A DNA stretch of 64,000 nucleotides from Aquimonas sp044377145. Its GTDB lineage: Bacteria > Pseudomonadota > Gammaproteobacteria > Xanthomonadales > Xanthomonadaceae. The stretch covers positions 1-64,000 of the forward strand of contig NZ_JBILJQ010000003.1 in the NCBI RefSeq assembly GCF_044377145.1, given 5' to 3'. The stretch's first letter is position 1, and the number at the start of each line of letters is the position of its first letter. Below the pieces are notes generated by a model. That model saw only the letters and a list, made by a program, of their open reading frames with translations, was not told the origin of the DNA and searched no databases. A program made the position numbers and the translations under genes. This document shows, one piece after another, positions 39,701-46,267 of the stretch.

Positions 39701-39721
39701 GTACACGGCGATCACCGACAT
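27701..39721 (-). CDS. Giant 4006-residue LysM-repeat protein of unknown function
   Basis: Last gene of the six-gene operon. No signal peptide. Residues 1-~1220 are a beta-rich, weakly hydrophobic region with few charged clusters, including YTNGNFKVDFGFPYDRNFDR near 1000-1040. A strongly basic linker (RRSPSGLTPALRLRRRPHRR) lies near 1225-1255. The second half carries LysM-like units, for example YAVRSGDTVDSVALALG (~1552), HQVADGETLTSIAALFNV (~1626), YATVAGDTLNRIGAML (~1773) and YSVLAGDSLDSIAARFDW (~2982), plus a repeated RFAEHGVNVTPADLGELA type element (~2840 and ~3150). The last ~800 residues are unrecognised. LysM modules usually bind peptidoglycan or chitin. A GGAG site precedes the ATG. 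The reading frame is intact over 12 kb, which argues for selection. Confidence 0.85.
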   Translation of the reverse strand: MSVIAVYNALYAALAGGDINLWTASASPDLPGLRGVLELFGFTGPYTLTGAVLTQGANTVTLIGDGDYGQPGDPRGMRFGATGTLLYTQSGAEGVFQFSLALRASNWTFSDFFNPDAIPDSQRHDATDLSLVYGPSFLIGMRVISPVFRADSLPEASLTLSGLLPENDAFGSFADYLAPWPLTLSGPLVMPLDWVTPPVMTLTARTAGSASIAVGQQSGIAEGPGGLSLKQLGMELLVRTDLEEINWGRTAFSVANLIGTVTLGDPQTGLAANLTTQVLTAGGDWHLTAIFDPAHASVVRGMAQLSTIFGVPALPLPDNFPLLQTFRFRSVELYFTSPTESAFPTLNYLVVTIGSDNEWTPPVPFVTLHDVGTRWVWGWTNIDDPAASAGNRNTSTISGSVFGSFRFGSGGDGAAVPRLPAPGGGGGSELVQASAVSDTVDIDVAVTLPDLFITGNMRRGDTISIGGAFSYFFGNPGPSITGGYDAVITDLGFAADPLGQSYSANTEIVFTHGGEPAAGWPIDLVVITITLHQAEFWIKVLDGQVSGGIAGEFALEEAAPDDYEAPRLIVSAEYPVQDPEAPRGWLFAGHLYPGTSINLTNLVAEFLGLESAPGSVPLDLTVDRLDIECATGTGEYALGGTISVRWTPELFGTPLFGTPLKVSAAASVDIARKPPATSAQGRLSGLFAINKISVEAAMDVGVDEPTYLLKVMIDTLWLQATTSWRGKAPNRHQAISLQLGGTTLGDMLEYLVNLAAPTLGFSLDPPWDILKRVELSAFVLTLDPTDNLVEFIYKANIDLGFGTLKSVGVRYSRGGQGKVDLILEGSILGQSYEGDDALAWDVINDPPPAVPGTGGALIDLRYLGIGQRIRISSPPDTVAGTLDMLKTFMTPVDNPDNLPGTSGAITFSADSQWLIGVDVGLMAGTIDFGFVFNDPILYGLSIGLNGEKAGPLAGLRFEILYKKISDDIGMFRVELRIPDAFRTFTLGVASFTLGIVVVEIYTNGNFKVDFGFPYDRNFDRSFSVQAYVFIGRGGFYLGVLNGTTSSRVPRITNGTFSPVIELGVGLAAGVGREIRAGILGGGAYVQVEVIFEGVLGFFNPSSAGVASATYFRAQGTAALHGKVYGYVDFKIVKVTVTLEAYAQVSAIFESYQPTVLLLEVSVRAEAKVKILFFRVSFSFHVQLDLSFTLGSASQTPWIVGADQGPPAARQASLMLAPNRRSPSGLTPALRLRRRPHRRSQALRQTWLRNSKSLRAFSLGEADDPIAGVWNWNPDQRLFPDGQTQTALLHLLPMISVGNMPVSWTGDAPANTEPAYRAAFVLTADSGVDPDAVTARQTRVRSAHMNPLAGGEADTDALTSDLWVELMLRYCLYSIPDGPSGNSSPVTSAQLNELAAVMNDADTADAGFSWAAIDTLFTQNLHLQIGGDPGGDDPEATALGGMVAPIPPGLAWTASPGGDTDFATIHPVGPWYEWGVSQLLSAYVPVGGQAGPRPETDDPAAYESFPTFVFRDYCLMIAKAAVQEAQSLMAEASATVAADQTLAQLADSFPAAAVDYAVRSGDTVDSVALALGATPAEIEFLNPDIEATLAAAPVGSIIQVQLGIAPEVLADDNSAAPFALTTLDLGDVLHQVADGETLTSIAALFNVASVATLFDSGGIDTGLGASSLLLKANAAFDYPAVTWTDGPATTLRAAATAYVRYARPDLSPIPPVRQDRFELTPESPADWYAQAVFDLNRDALAAMYPDQQIPTTLELPPEQTLRVPSAFNNVQTTENYATVAGDTLNRIGAMLTLEQVYPDSNPPRADSWQTFLAAVTSPAARTYELPAWTGMQVIPGESVESLARRLIVDVAWTSAAPPASAGVWHYDWTAIAGWAGPSTFLSTLAVVPVPDAVARAEEGGHLSFKVLTDTYGMPVADAAERLQHIAGLYAEGSVLTATLLPVSTVADLVAGVLGGSGLASVVNQASRWMMAGLRLPDLKVEDGHTVPDPLADSPLYDLTGQQLDLTINTDPDHGDDTALTVTVTSNSGWVTLASTEVSGGGELETLFARHGEGFAARNPGLASRPAPAGMVVLAAEANTLNYSYSNAQIVAMGPTTSYDIPVAKQPAALPVAGQSPRAYGLEHRIELQTPIALPIPGSDQPPLSAQPSLWPFPSDLQARAAARVANPYEILATKQEQPAGRKASAVTNATWASTVPVRIKQVGDSLNLFVLYGVDEADRAVLLALRQWLSTADTTDTVSYLLVGPAPDAGNPQGVTVLNGPASGVYLIQTNLSTETLPQPPQSAARVAVDEDGDRDPPNNFASMDQLLEFSTLLWEGSVVGGAGYFVGVDAGLPPSAFDSNGLALIEILVIAGSQQGLAPEGRQLLAFNTCALIGPGLDAAASALFVEDFCGEDVIVQPLLPAGSYGFSLAIDAPHDADATETPEDLQRQLFSLLSFGVPESSDYPYVMPASGMPTPPAPCEENEPSAPEQERLMRRGLMADPRDATEPQPLWRFDQVLPLYRFAPASQLPVVSGLPAAADDPYRGFGTAASLPTATAMLGWGDLLGNRTEAPPAGQGKADMPTGYTDPLIGVSEWPALVAVYDVRADAGAAELVVRLTPRASTVQPSPSQRGAAAADIADRQAQTYGKSYYQLGQTVTAELVTTLHDSDDGALDIERAALWSFVAANYAYAMTAAEFDSVLPAEGTTLGEIVSTWNVRYAEIAAANAEMPMASLFGALSLTVPAYAVVAEQDSATSIADTPRPDGWPTPDAEAILADPNNGALPLRAGAVLAVSPARSVATGNGTATLAALAAANGTTPGMLATDNHAAESLAEGFIFAVEVSEDALVTVTVTAPNAEPAITSFDAVVERFAEHGVNVTPADLGELAADEPGMFQASQSLESWVWVAAAGETLTSNGSGLTQAQLAPLNVDRRDLFDVGALISLGEFGNGSGVTPEPDQTLRDFAEAYACPGEQVLAANPGLALPAKSRLAVPGVVAWPDAPTVLRGPYSVLAGDSLDSIAARFDWPGDDPALSLANANADMPEVLRGGTQLTVTVAGDPYQITTPAAGQSLAGALAQVQAEAAGATMGDLVDSIGTEMDVLQPGALLLCPPARLVSDLAPAEIPAAYGVSAAAFALANAGAPGLIAAGLTVWGPNGVARVQTLAGDTFNALIVRFAEQGVQTDAGEIAGATKNQDVPLFKSGALALVPPTPAVMTASLGQGGPYPGPVFPLSVELRLARPQALINPDFNPGTGGPIEQVVSPIPAPLKGAGSDDQGSLTYNRFIADMRAALPDLRIATGRAPDKPQDLWAVNFGADGIASVTIEGGTTVPGQADPQPRYFALTPLYHRLVTRDQVVIKTMQEDGSLSPTGSLTNFQGIDVEPWAGRFLSDMDRLLNAENAAAIYRDPIMRESLQSVIDSKARLTQVIPDGLGAVLDIEDPNEAAGLTAAVATLRQQLGVSLSRAWSASTLVQFDRTVVSPWQDPGSTLKPADFFGRAAVVGSAGENRSWTMTAGKCWLEPEGSPFVTLLLTESDPATHRNVSATLEYDFSDMEHEITAEGMPAGYVASNWLSFTPQLAGDDRPAAMHTDLGVVTVPIPLRNFPALPIVQGQTATPSAAFDPPQLRARSFAATRAEGATALAVMPLWDHSFTYSHEHAEQDDVTLSIQYNLATGVFARFAEGDRDLFTELAQYDAVADQLWSVLDGLDTPGSDLTPAVKNAVTTFKTLAANVAHYWPDRIETPLGEQAGGPVADATFDFRARVTDRDSQTLGRELDYLTLTRLNAQPGPNGQWPVVLCARPDGQAVLLTPSGQGEDAERYQVPADIHIPATWPVFTLIWRELNVALWQNATGSVYVQRNQKLLGPDGPETKADFVFQTESVRAASIVTPLNVFSERTPLQGETGPDYVETALQYAFDTLFPGAMEFDTPLRITMAASYAYELATAPENPAHSLAAGVPVYLYPNQELTSATAAALQTAVESWQAAEDPQVEGGEWVFSLTLYSSMQGEQRPLLLVERMFCALQQQS

Positions 39722-39767
39722 GGCGCGCTCCGGTCAGCGGAAGGGAGGGAGGGAGGGCGCATCGCTT

Positions 39768-41171
39768 TCACCGCAGCGCCGAAAGCCGCGGTGCGCTGCG
39801 GTGCGCCTGCGCCGCAGGACGCGCCTGGCCGGGCGCGCGCCGCACTGGCGCCGCGACAGGCGCCGCTGCCGGAGCCGGCGTGGCGGCGTGATCGCCGCGG
39901 CCAAGCAGGTGATACGGGAAAGGATCGCCGGCCACGAAGTCGGGCCGCATCAGCACCGCCAGCGTATCGTCCAAGCGGTTGCTGGACACGCCCACCAGCG
40001 TGGTAGCCGCCGAACCGGACTTGGAGGTGTAAATCCAGTTCATCCCGGTGGTGAAGGAGACCATGTCCGGCGGCTTTGCGCCGGCCGCGTACGGAGCGTA
40101 GGAAAAATCCACCTTCCGCGTATTGAAGTAGTAGAGAGTGGAATAGATGTTCTGGCTGGTTTGGAACGACGTGTATTCCTTGGGAATACTGGTGGTGTCC
40201 GAGAGGGTCAGGTCGACATAGGCGGTTTCGAAATGAAAGCCCGCCGCCAAATCGGGATCGGACCACCAGCTCTTGGCCTTGTCCGTGAACGCGACGAAAG
40301 TGTCGATCGTCTCCAGCGAGGGATGAGCGTGCTTGGTGTCGGCACTGGCTACGACGGTCAGCCCCTTCATACGGCGGGCGTAGGTGCTGACCACGAGCCG
40401 GGCGTCGTCAGATATCGCCGCATTGGTCGCGCTCAGGCCGAACGTCGTTTTGCGGCTGCCGTGATGGGGCAGCAAGGTCATGACGTTGTTGTTGAATGAG
40501 GCGTCGAAGAAGCCGTTGATGTACTGGAAGGTTGGGAAGGTCGCATCGCCACCGATCACGGTCAGCGTGTCGCCCATGAACAGCGCGATCACCAGCGATT
40601 TCGAGTTCGCCTGATCCCCGTCGGGACGGTTCGATATGGCTGACTCCGGATCCCCGACGACATCGTCCTTGTAGGGCGTGTTCGCGGCCAGCAGATAGGC
40701 GCCGTAGCTCGTGCCCATCCAGATCGGCACGCCGAAGCCGGTGGTCTGGTCCCAATTACTGTGGCCGATCGGGAAACCCTTGAGACGGTATTTGGGGTCG
40801 CCAGTGCGCGCGCCGAGATCGGTCAGGACGTTCTTGTCGCGGTTTTTGTACCAGTTGTAGCGGCCGCCATAGCGCACCAGCCCGATGCCGGCGTCCGGTA
40901 CCAGAGCCAGCAGCGCGCCCAGCAGATTGATGTGGTCGCCGTCCTTATGGGACAGAAAGACCGCGTCGATATAGCCTTCGGGCGGCTTGCGCTTGATGAT
41001 CTGCGCCTTCAGGAACTCCAGAGTCGGTGGCCCGGCTGTCTTGGAACTCTTGGTCGAGCCCAGATCGAACAGGGCATTGGAGCGCAGCGTCCCACCACTG
41101 TCGTAATGCTCGAAATACGTCGCCATCCCTTGGCCTACATCGAGCGAGTAAAGGACGTAAGTCGAGGGCAT
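39768..41171 (-). CDS. ComEC-type metallo-beta-lactamase-fold protein (paralogue B)
   Basis: A 467-residue soluble protein with the metallo-hydrolase motifs of the ComEC/Rec2 C-terminal domain: YSLDVGQGMATYFE, FDLGSTKSS, the metal motif SHKDGDHINL, VIGGDATFPTFQ, LPHHGSRKTTFG and SADTKHAHPSLETID. It lacks the membrane channel of real ComEC and any signal peptide. The ComEC domain is a DNA-degrading nuclease; substrate here is unknown. The C-terminus is a Pro/Ala/Arg-rich basic tail. It is a tandem duplicate of the next gene upstream, 3 bases away, and precedes the giant gene by 46 bases. Confidence 0.85.
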   Translation of the reverse strand: MPSTYVLYSLDVGQGMATYFEHYDSGGTLRSNALFDLGSTKSSKTAGPPTLEFLKAQIIKRKPPEGYIDAVFLSHKDGDHINLLGALLALVPDAGIGLVRYGGRYNWYKNRDKNVLTDLGARTGDPKYRLKGFPIGHSNWDQTTGFGVPIWMGTSYGAYLLAANTPYKDDVVGDPESAISNRPDGDQANSKSLVIALFMGDTLTVIGGDATFPTFQYINGFFDASFNNNVMTLLPHHGSRKTTFGLSATNAAISDDARLVVSTYARRMKGLTVVASADTKHAHPSLETIDTFVAFTDKAKSWWSDPDLAAGFHFETAYVDLTLSDTTSIPKEYTSFQTSQNIYSTLYYFNTRKVDFSYAPYAAGAKPPDMVSFTTGMNWIYTSKSGSAATTLVGVSSNRLDDTLAVLMRPDFVAGDPFPYHLLGRGDHAATPAPAAAPVAAPVRRAPGQARPAAQAHRSAPRLSALR

Positions 41172-41174
41172 GGA

Positions 41175-42584
41175 CTATCCCACCGCCTGCAGGCGCGGGC
41201 TGTGCGGGTGGGCGTGGGCGGCGGGTCGCGGCCGGCCGTGAGGGCGTGGCAGATGCTGCAAGCCCACCTGCGAGGCCGCGGCCGGCCGCGCATGTGGCTG
41301 CGGCGCGGACTGGCCTGCCAGCAATGCGGTACGCGTGTCGTTGAGCCGGTTGCTGGGCGCGCCTGCCAGCCGCACCTTCTCCGGATCGCCGGGCGTGATG
41401 TTGTAGATCCAGTTCATGCCGACGGTGAATGCGGTGGTGCTGGGCTGCACCGCCGCTGGCGCGACGAAGGGAGCGTAGGAAAACTGCGGCGTGGTCGGAC
41501 TGTAGTGGTAGAGCGTCGAGTAGATGTTCTGCGAACTCTGATAAGTGGTGTAGCTCTTGGGAACCGTGACCGTCTCGCTGAGCGTGATGTCGACCCGCGA
41601 AGTCACATAGTGCATGCCCTTGTTGGCAGGAGGGTCGGAGTTGAGCGCACTGTCGCTCCACCAGGGCAGGCCGGAATCGGCGTATTGCAGGAACAGGTCG
41701 ATCGTCTCCAGCGAAGGGTGCTCGTGGCTGGTGTCGGCACTCGCGATCAGGGTCGCCCCGTTCATCCGCTTGGCGTAGGTGTCGACGACCTGGCGCTTCT
41801 CGACGCTCAGCCTGGCATTGGTCGCACTGAGGCCGAATGTGGTTTTACGGCTGCCGTGATGGGGCAGCAGAACCATGTAGACATTCAGCAGGGTGCGATC
41901 AAACTTGCCGTTGATGAACTGGAAGGTGGGGAAGGTGGCGTCGCCGCCGATCACGCACTGATAGCCGGCGATGTTGAGCACAATGACCAGCGATTTCGAA
42001 TTCGCCTGGTCGCCGTTCGGTCTTTCGGAGATCGAGCTTTCGTCAATACCAATCGTTTCGTTGCGGTGGGGCGCGTTGGCGCACAGCAGGTTTGCGGAGA
42101 AGCCAGTGCCGCTCCACAGCGGCGGGTGGAACTGGTTCGCCTCTGCGTTCCAACTGGTGTCGCCGACGGAAAAGCCTTTCACGAAATAAGGCGCCCAGGA
42201 GGTTCGCGCGCCCAGATCGTTGAGGATGTTGGTGTATTCGTCCCTGCCTCGAACCTTGACCTTGTACCAGTCGTAGCGGCCGCCATAGCGGACCTCGTCG
42301 ATGGTCATCTTTGGCAGGGCTTTGAGAAGGTCTCCGAACAGGTTGGTGTGATCGGCGTCCTTGTGAGAGATGAAAATGATATCGATGTGGCCGTCGGGCG
42401 GATTGCGCTTGACGATCTGCTCACCGAGGAATCTGAGCGCCGCCCCGCCTGCGCTCGACGCGTTGTGGGTCGACCCGAGATCGAACAGCGCGTTGCGTAC
42501 GACGGTGTCGTTGTCGATCAGCTCGACATAGGTGCACATGCCTTGGCCGACATCGAGCGAGTAGATGAGGGCGTAGCTCGCCAT
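41175..42584 (-). CDS. ComEC-type metallo-beta-lactamase-fold protein (paralogue A)
   Basis: 469 residues, homologous over its full length to paralogue B: YSLDVGQGMCTYVE, FDLGSTHNAS, metal motif SHKDADHTNL, VIGGDATFPTFQ, LPHHGSRKTTFG and SADTSHEHPSLETID are all conserved, so both copies should bind metal. Between the motifs the two have diverged considerably, suggesting different substrates or a heteromeric pair rather than a recent duplication. The tail (RPRPAAHAHPHSPRLQAVG) matches the pattern of the other copy (ARPAAQAHRSAPRLSALR). No signal peptide or membrane segment. The gene follows the 1222-residue gene by 2 bases. Confidence 0.85.
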   Translation of the reverse strand: MASYALIYSLDVGQGMCTYVELIDNDTVVRNALFDLGSTHNASSAGGAALRFLGEQIVKRNPPDGHIDIIFISHKDADHTNLFGDLLKALPKMTIDEVRYGGRYDWYKVKVRGRDEYTNILNDLGARTSWAPYFVKGFSVGDTSWNAEANQFHPPLWSGTGFSANLLCANAPHRNETIGIDESSISERPNGDQANSKSLVIVLNIAGYQCVIGGDATFPTFQFINGKFDRTLLNVYMVLLPHHGSRKTTFGLSATNARLSVEKRQVVDTYAKRMNGATLIASADTSHEHPSLETIDLFLQYADSGLPWWSDSALNSDPPANKGMHYVTSRVDITLSETVTVPKSYTTYQSSQNIYSTLYHYSPTTPQFSYAPFVAPAAVQPSTTAFTVGMNWIYNITPGDPEKVRLAGAPSNRLNDTRTALLAGQSAPQPHARPAAASQVGLQHLPRPHGRPRPAAHAHPHSPRLQAVG

Positions 42585-42586
42585 GC

Positions 42587-45500
42587 TCAGGACACCGGCG
42601 GCGTGCGCCGCCCTGAAAGGGCGCGGCGGGCTGGATCATAAGCGGCGACGAGGGCCGGCGCGGCGGCGCCCTCGACCCGCGCGGTCTTCTTTTTCGAGTC
42701 CTGCTTGGCGTAGGCGGCGTACCAGCCGAGCGAGCTCTTCGGTGCGCCCGGTGCGCCGAACAGCAGCAAGTCAGCGTTGCCGGGTGGGAAGCTCCAGATC
42801 AGCAGCGACAGCGCGAAGCGCCGCATGCGCAGCAGATAGGCGAGTTGCCCTTGGCTGGTGGTGTAGGTTTCGAACATGAAGCTGCGGAAGCCGAGCTTGA
42901 GCACGCCCTGCAGCGGCAGCGAACCGTTGATCGCATTGCTCACCCCCAGCTTGATGCCGAGGAATACCGGGGCTTGGGCGCTTCCGGGGGGAACGGGCGC
43001 CCAAGCCGCCAGTATCTCGATTTTCAACCCGATCGCCCCGCTGAGCGCGCCAAGCGTGCCCATGTCGAGTGCGAAGCTCAGCCCATACCAGGGCGCGGTC
43101 AGCGGGGTCTGGTCGAGCGGAGCGGAAATCGACGTATAGCCCAGATCGCCGGGGGTGGCGCCGGTTGGCGGCGTTCCGGGAGACGACAGGTTCGGCGAGG
43201 CGACCAGGCCGAGCAGCTGGATCGGGAAATTCTCGGCCAGCGAAGCCGGGCGCGCTTCGGTGGCAGCGCCGGCGGTGTCGAATGCAATGGCGGATTCGGT
43301 GAGATGAAAGCTCTGCTGCTCCGGCGTGGCCAGCGGGAAGGACATGCCGACCGCCAGCCCGTCGAAAGCCAGATGCCCGACGAATCCGTCCGCACCGATG
43401 CCGTAGGAAAACAGGTCGAAGCCCTCGATCTCGGTGAACTGGAGCTGGCCCGAGAGTACGAAGCGAGAGGTCAGCACGCCCTCTACCGGGGTGGAGGAGG
43501 TCTCCAGCCGCGCCGACAGGATGTCAATGGCGATCAGGGCAGCGTTGCCGGTCATGAAGACGTTGTCCGGCTCCAGCGCGAAGGTGTAGCTCGGCGCGCC
43601 GCCGACCCGCTGATAGCTGCCGTCCAGGATCAGATTGTTGCCGCGCGCTTGTGCGGTTTTCGCAAGCCACGAGCCGAACAGCTGGTTGACCATCAGCTCG
43701 ACCTTGGCGGAGAAGTCCGCCACCCGCGCATTGGCGAAGCGCACCTGCATCTGCAGCGTCTTGAAGCCGAACGGGATCGTCGCAGAGGCGACCAGATCCT
43801 GCGGGTCGTTGTAGTCGATCAGGCCAAAAGCGGCTGTCTGACCAAGCCGGATCACCCCGTCCAGCGCGTCATAGGGCGTGACCGAAAAGCCGATATGGTG
43901 CGCGTAGAACTTCGTCGCATCCACGCCCGCAGCCATGAACTGCAGTGCCTCGGGCATCTGGGTGAAGTCGACCGGCGCATTCAGGAACAACACGCCGTTC
44001 CATTGGGGATTGCTGGCGATCTCGTTGTAGAACACCGCATACGGGTCGGTAGGCGGAACTTCCGGGTCGATCGCGCGCAGCCTGGCCGCAGCCAGCATGC
44101 CGTTCAGCACGGCCAGCGTCGGATTGAGGCTGCCCTGATCGTTGCGCGCGGCGTCCTTCCAGCCCCATGAGGCCGGATCGCTGGCCAACTCGGTCAGCGG
44201 TCGGTCGCAGTATTTGAGCAACATCAGGGTCGGCGACGACGGATTGCTGCGCCAGGCGCGCGGCGACAGCTGGAAGTTCCAACCCTCGATGTCGGCCCGT
44301 AGCAGCCCGGCCGCAGCCTGCACCTGCGGCAGATACTCTCCCGCTGCGTCCGAGACCACGGCGTTGAACGCGACCTCGTTGGGATACAACGGATAAGGCG
44401 GTGTCTGCGCCGCCAGCACAGCGTTGACCGAGAGGGCGACGTCCGCCGGCACGCCTTCGCTGAGCATCAGCGTCACGGCGTCTGCTGCGGTCAGCTGGTA
44501 GGCGACCGAGCTGCCCTGCATGAAGGTATCGACGTTGGAGACCACCATGAAGAGCTGGTTGGACTGCAGGGCGGACTGCAGTTCGGGGCCGACTTCGGTC
44601 AGGGTGAGGCGCTGGTGGAGCGAATCCGGCATGTTGGCGAACAGCACGCCGGCCCAGCGTGTCTCCGCCTCGTTCAGCAGCGCAATCAGCCCCTTGGGCG
44701 TCACCGCCAGCGGGGCGCTGTCAAGCGGGTCCTCGAAGGCGGCCAGACTTTGGTGCCCATCGGGCAGGCCGACCACCTGGCGGCGCATTGGCGCCAGGGC
44801 GGCGGTCTCGATCAGGCTCGCAGCATCGATCGCAGCCGGCGCGACCCGGCTGTAGACACCCACCGGCATCACCGCCGGCAGCGCCTGGCCGCTCGCATAG
44901 ACCGGCAGGGTAGCGGCGGGCATCTCGTGGAAGCGCAGGAAGCCTGTTCCCGCCCCGCTGGCCGCGCCGAACAGCGGCGCCTGCAGCGGTTGGGCGTAAA
45001 AGGTCAGTCCCACCCCCCCTGGACTCGGGGGCAGCACGGTGGCCCAGCCCGTGGTCCCAAGCCCGTTCAGCAGCACACGTTCGACCTGGGCCGGGGCAGC
45101 GTCCGGGGCGACCGGGGGGACATAGGCGTCATTGCCCGCTCCGAACAGCACCACGCAGCCGCTGGCCTGGGTCAGGGCAACGTACTCGGCGCCGGATGCG
45201 CCGAGGATGAGACGCCCGGCGATGGGGTCGGCACCATCCCCGGCCGCTTGCTCGCCGCCGAGGCTCTGCAGCGAGAAGGCACCGTCCGGCGTCAGGTGGT
45301 AGAGGAAGCTCGCCCCGGTCTCGTCATCGGCGTGGAAAAGCGGCGTGCGTCCGAACGCCAGCCGCGCGCCGGGCAATCCGCTTCCGGCCGCCATCGGCGT
45401 GGCGCGGGTGGCGTGTCCGGTATTTGTGCGTTGGGCGTAGTCCAGCGCTGGCGGGGTGCCGGGGGCGGGGAAGAAGCAGAGCGCGGTGCGCGCTGACGCC

Positions 45501-46255
45501 AGCGGATTGACCGGATCGTAGGTCAGAGTCAGCGTGATCGGCGTGGCGTCCTGCTGGCGGAACAGCGGCATGTCGATCGCATCGACCATGCCGGCCTGGC
45601 TGTCTGCGTCGGCGATTCCGTAGCGGAACATGACGCCGAGCCGGTTCATGTCGTCGTCCGCTTCCCCGCCATGGGTCAGCAAGATCTGGAAGCCGAGGCA
45701 GCCTACATGGGCGCCGACGAGCGGCAGGCCGCCATCGCTCCCTTGTGCCGGATACACCGCGCCGGGCGCGACGAAGGAGAGCGCTGAGGCCGATATGGCG
45801 ACGCCTTCCTGGCTCTCTGCCAGGGACAGGGTGAGGCTCGCTCCGCCGTCCAGCGAGACCGCGTAATCGCCGAGTCCCATGATCTGGCCGCGCACCAGCC
45901 GCCAATCGCCTTCCGGCTGCGACACCGGCAGTGCGTCCAGCCGCTGGGTGCGCCAGTAGAAGGGGGCGTCGTCCGGGTTCCCGATCCACAGCATGCGGAG
46001 CCAGCCCTGCGGCGAAAGCTGCGGGAGCAGGGCCAGAAGACCGGCGAGGAAAACTTCGGGGTCCGCAGGTTGGTGCTTCAGAAACAGGTAGACGCCGCCC
46101 TGGTCCGCCCAGACCTGCGACAGATTGGCCGAGGCGCCGAAGCCGGCTCCGGCGCTGGCGGCATAGCCGGCCCAATAGTCCGCCAGCCCGCTGTCGGCGC
46201 TGCTGCTGAGCGCATAGAGCCGCCCCGTGACCTGGTCATATGTCGGGGCGGCCAT
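42587..46255 (-). CDS. 1222-residue beta-rich protein of unknown function
   Basis: Third gene of the operon. No signal peptide, transmembrane helix or recognised catalytic motif. The sequence is rich in Ala, Gly, Leu and Pro with alternating hydrophobic stretches typical of beta structure, and its later part (for example ESTSSTPV-like strands around 920-1180, IEGFDLFSYGIGADGFVG and GLSFALDMGTLGALSGAIGL) resembles in texture the N-terminal half of the 4006-residue protein. It ends in a short basic tail (DPARRALSGRRTPPVS). It starts 12 bases after the FN3-like gene and ends 2 bases before the first metallo-hydrolase, so it is certainly cotranscribed. Function unknown. Confidence 0.75.
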   Translation of the reverse strand: MAAPTYDQVTGRLYALSSSADSGLADYWAGYAASAGAGFGASANLSQVWADQGGVYLFLKHQPADPEVFLAGLLALLPQLSPQGWLRMLWIGNPDDAPFYWRTQRLDALPVSQPEGDWRLVRGQIMGLGDYAVSLDGGASLTLSLAESQEGVAISASALSFVAPGAVYPAQGSDGGLPLVGAHVGCLGFQILLTHGGEADDDMNRLGVMFRYGIADADSQAGMVDAIDMPLFRQQDATPITLTLTYDPVNPLASARTALCFFPAPGTPPALDYAQRTNTGHATRATPMAAGSGLPGARLAFGRTPLFHADDETGASFLYHLTPDGAFSLQSLGGEQAAGDGADPIAGRLILGASGAEYVALTQASGCVVLFGAGNDAYVPPVAPDAAPAQVERVLLNGLGTTGWATVLPPSPGGVGLTFYAQPLQAPLFGAASGAGTGFLRFHEMPAATLPVYASGQALPAVMPVGVYSRVAPAAIDAASLIETAALAPMRRQVVGLPDGHQSLAAFEDPLDSAPLAVTPKGLIALLNEAETRWAGVLFANMPDSLHQRLTLTEVGPELQSALQSNQLFMVVSNVDTFMQGSSVAYQLTAADAVTLMLSEGVPADVALSVNAVLAAQTPPYPLYPNEVAFNAVVSDAAGEYLPQVQAAAGLLRADIEGWNFQLSPRAWRSNPSSPTLMLLKYCDRPLTELASDPASWGWKDAARNDQGSLNPTLAVLNGMLAAARLRAIDPEVPPTDPYAVFYNEIASNPQWNGVLFLNAPVDFTQMPEALQFMAAGVDATKFYAHHIGFSVTPYDALDGVIRLGQTAAFGLIDYNDPQDLVASATIPFGFKTLQMQVRFANARVADFSAKVELMVNQLFGSWLAKTAQARGNNLILDGSYQRVGGAPSYTFALEPDNVFMTGNAALIAIDILSARLETSSTPVEGVLTSRFVLSGQLQFTEIEGFDLFSYGIGADGFVGHLAFDGLAVGMSFPLATPEQQSFHLTESAIAFDTAGAATEARPASLAENFPIQLLGLVASPNLSSPGTPPTGATPGDLGYTSISAPLDQTPLTAPWYGLSFALDMGTLGALSGAIGLKIEILAAWAPVPPGSAQAPVFLGIKLGVSNAINGSLPLQGVLKLGFRSFMFETYTTSQGQLAYLLRMRRFALSLLIWSFPPGNADLLLFGAPGAPKSSLGWYAAYAKQDSKKKTARVEGAAAPALVAAYDPARRALSGRRTPPVS

Positions 46256-46267
46256 CGCGCGGACCCC

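Noticed and set aside
37952..40006. 684-codon plus-strand open frame over the giant gene
   Set aside because: Composition (Arg/Gly/Gln-rich, no motifs) is typical of a GC-driven shadow; the opposite strand carries the coherent giant protein and metallo-hydrolase sequence.
40761..42641. 626-codon plus-strand open frame over the two metallo-hydrolase genes
   Set aside because: Both opposite genes show conserved catalytic motifs and mutual homology; the plus frame repeats only as a mirror of that homology.
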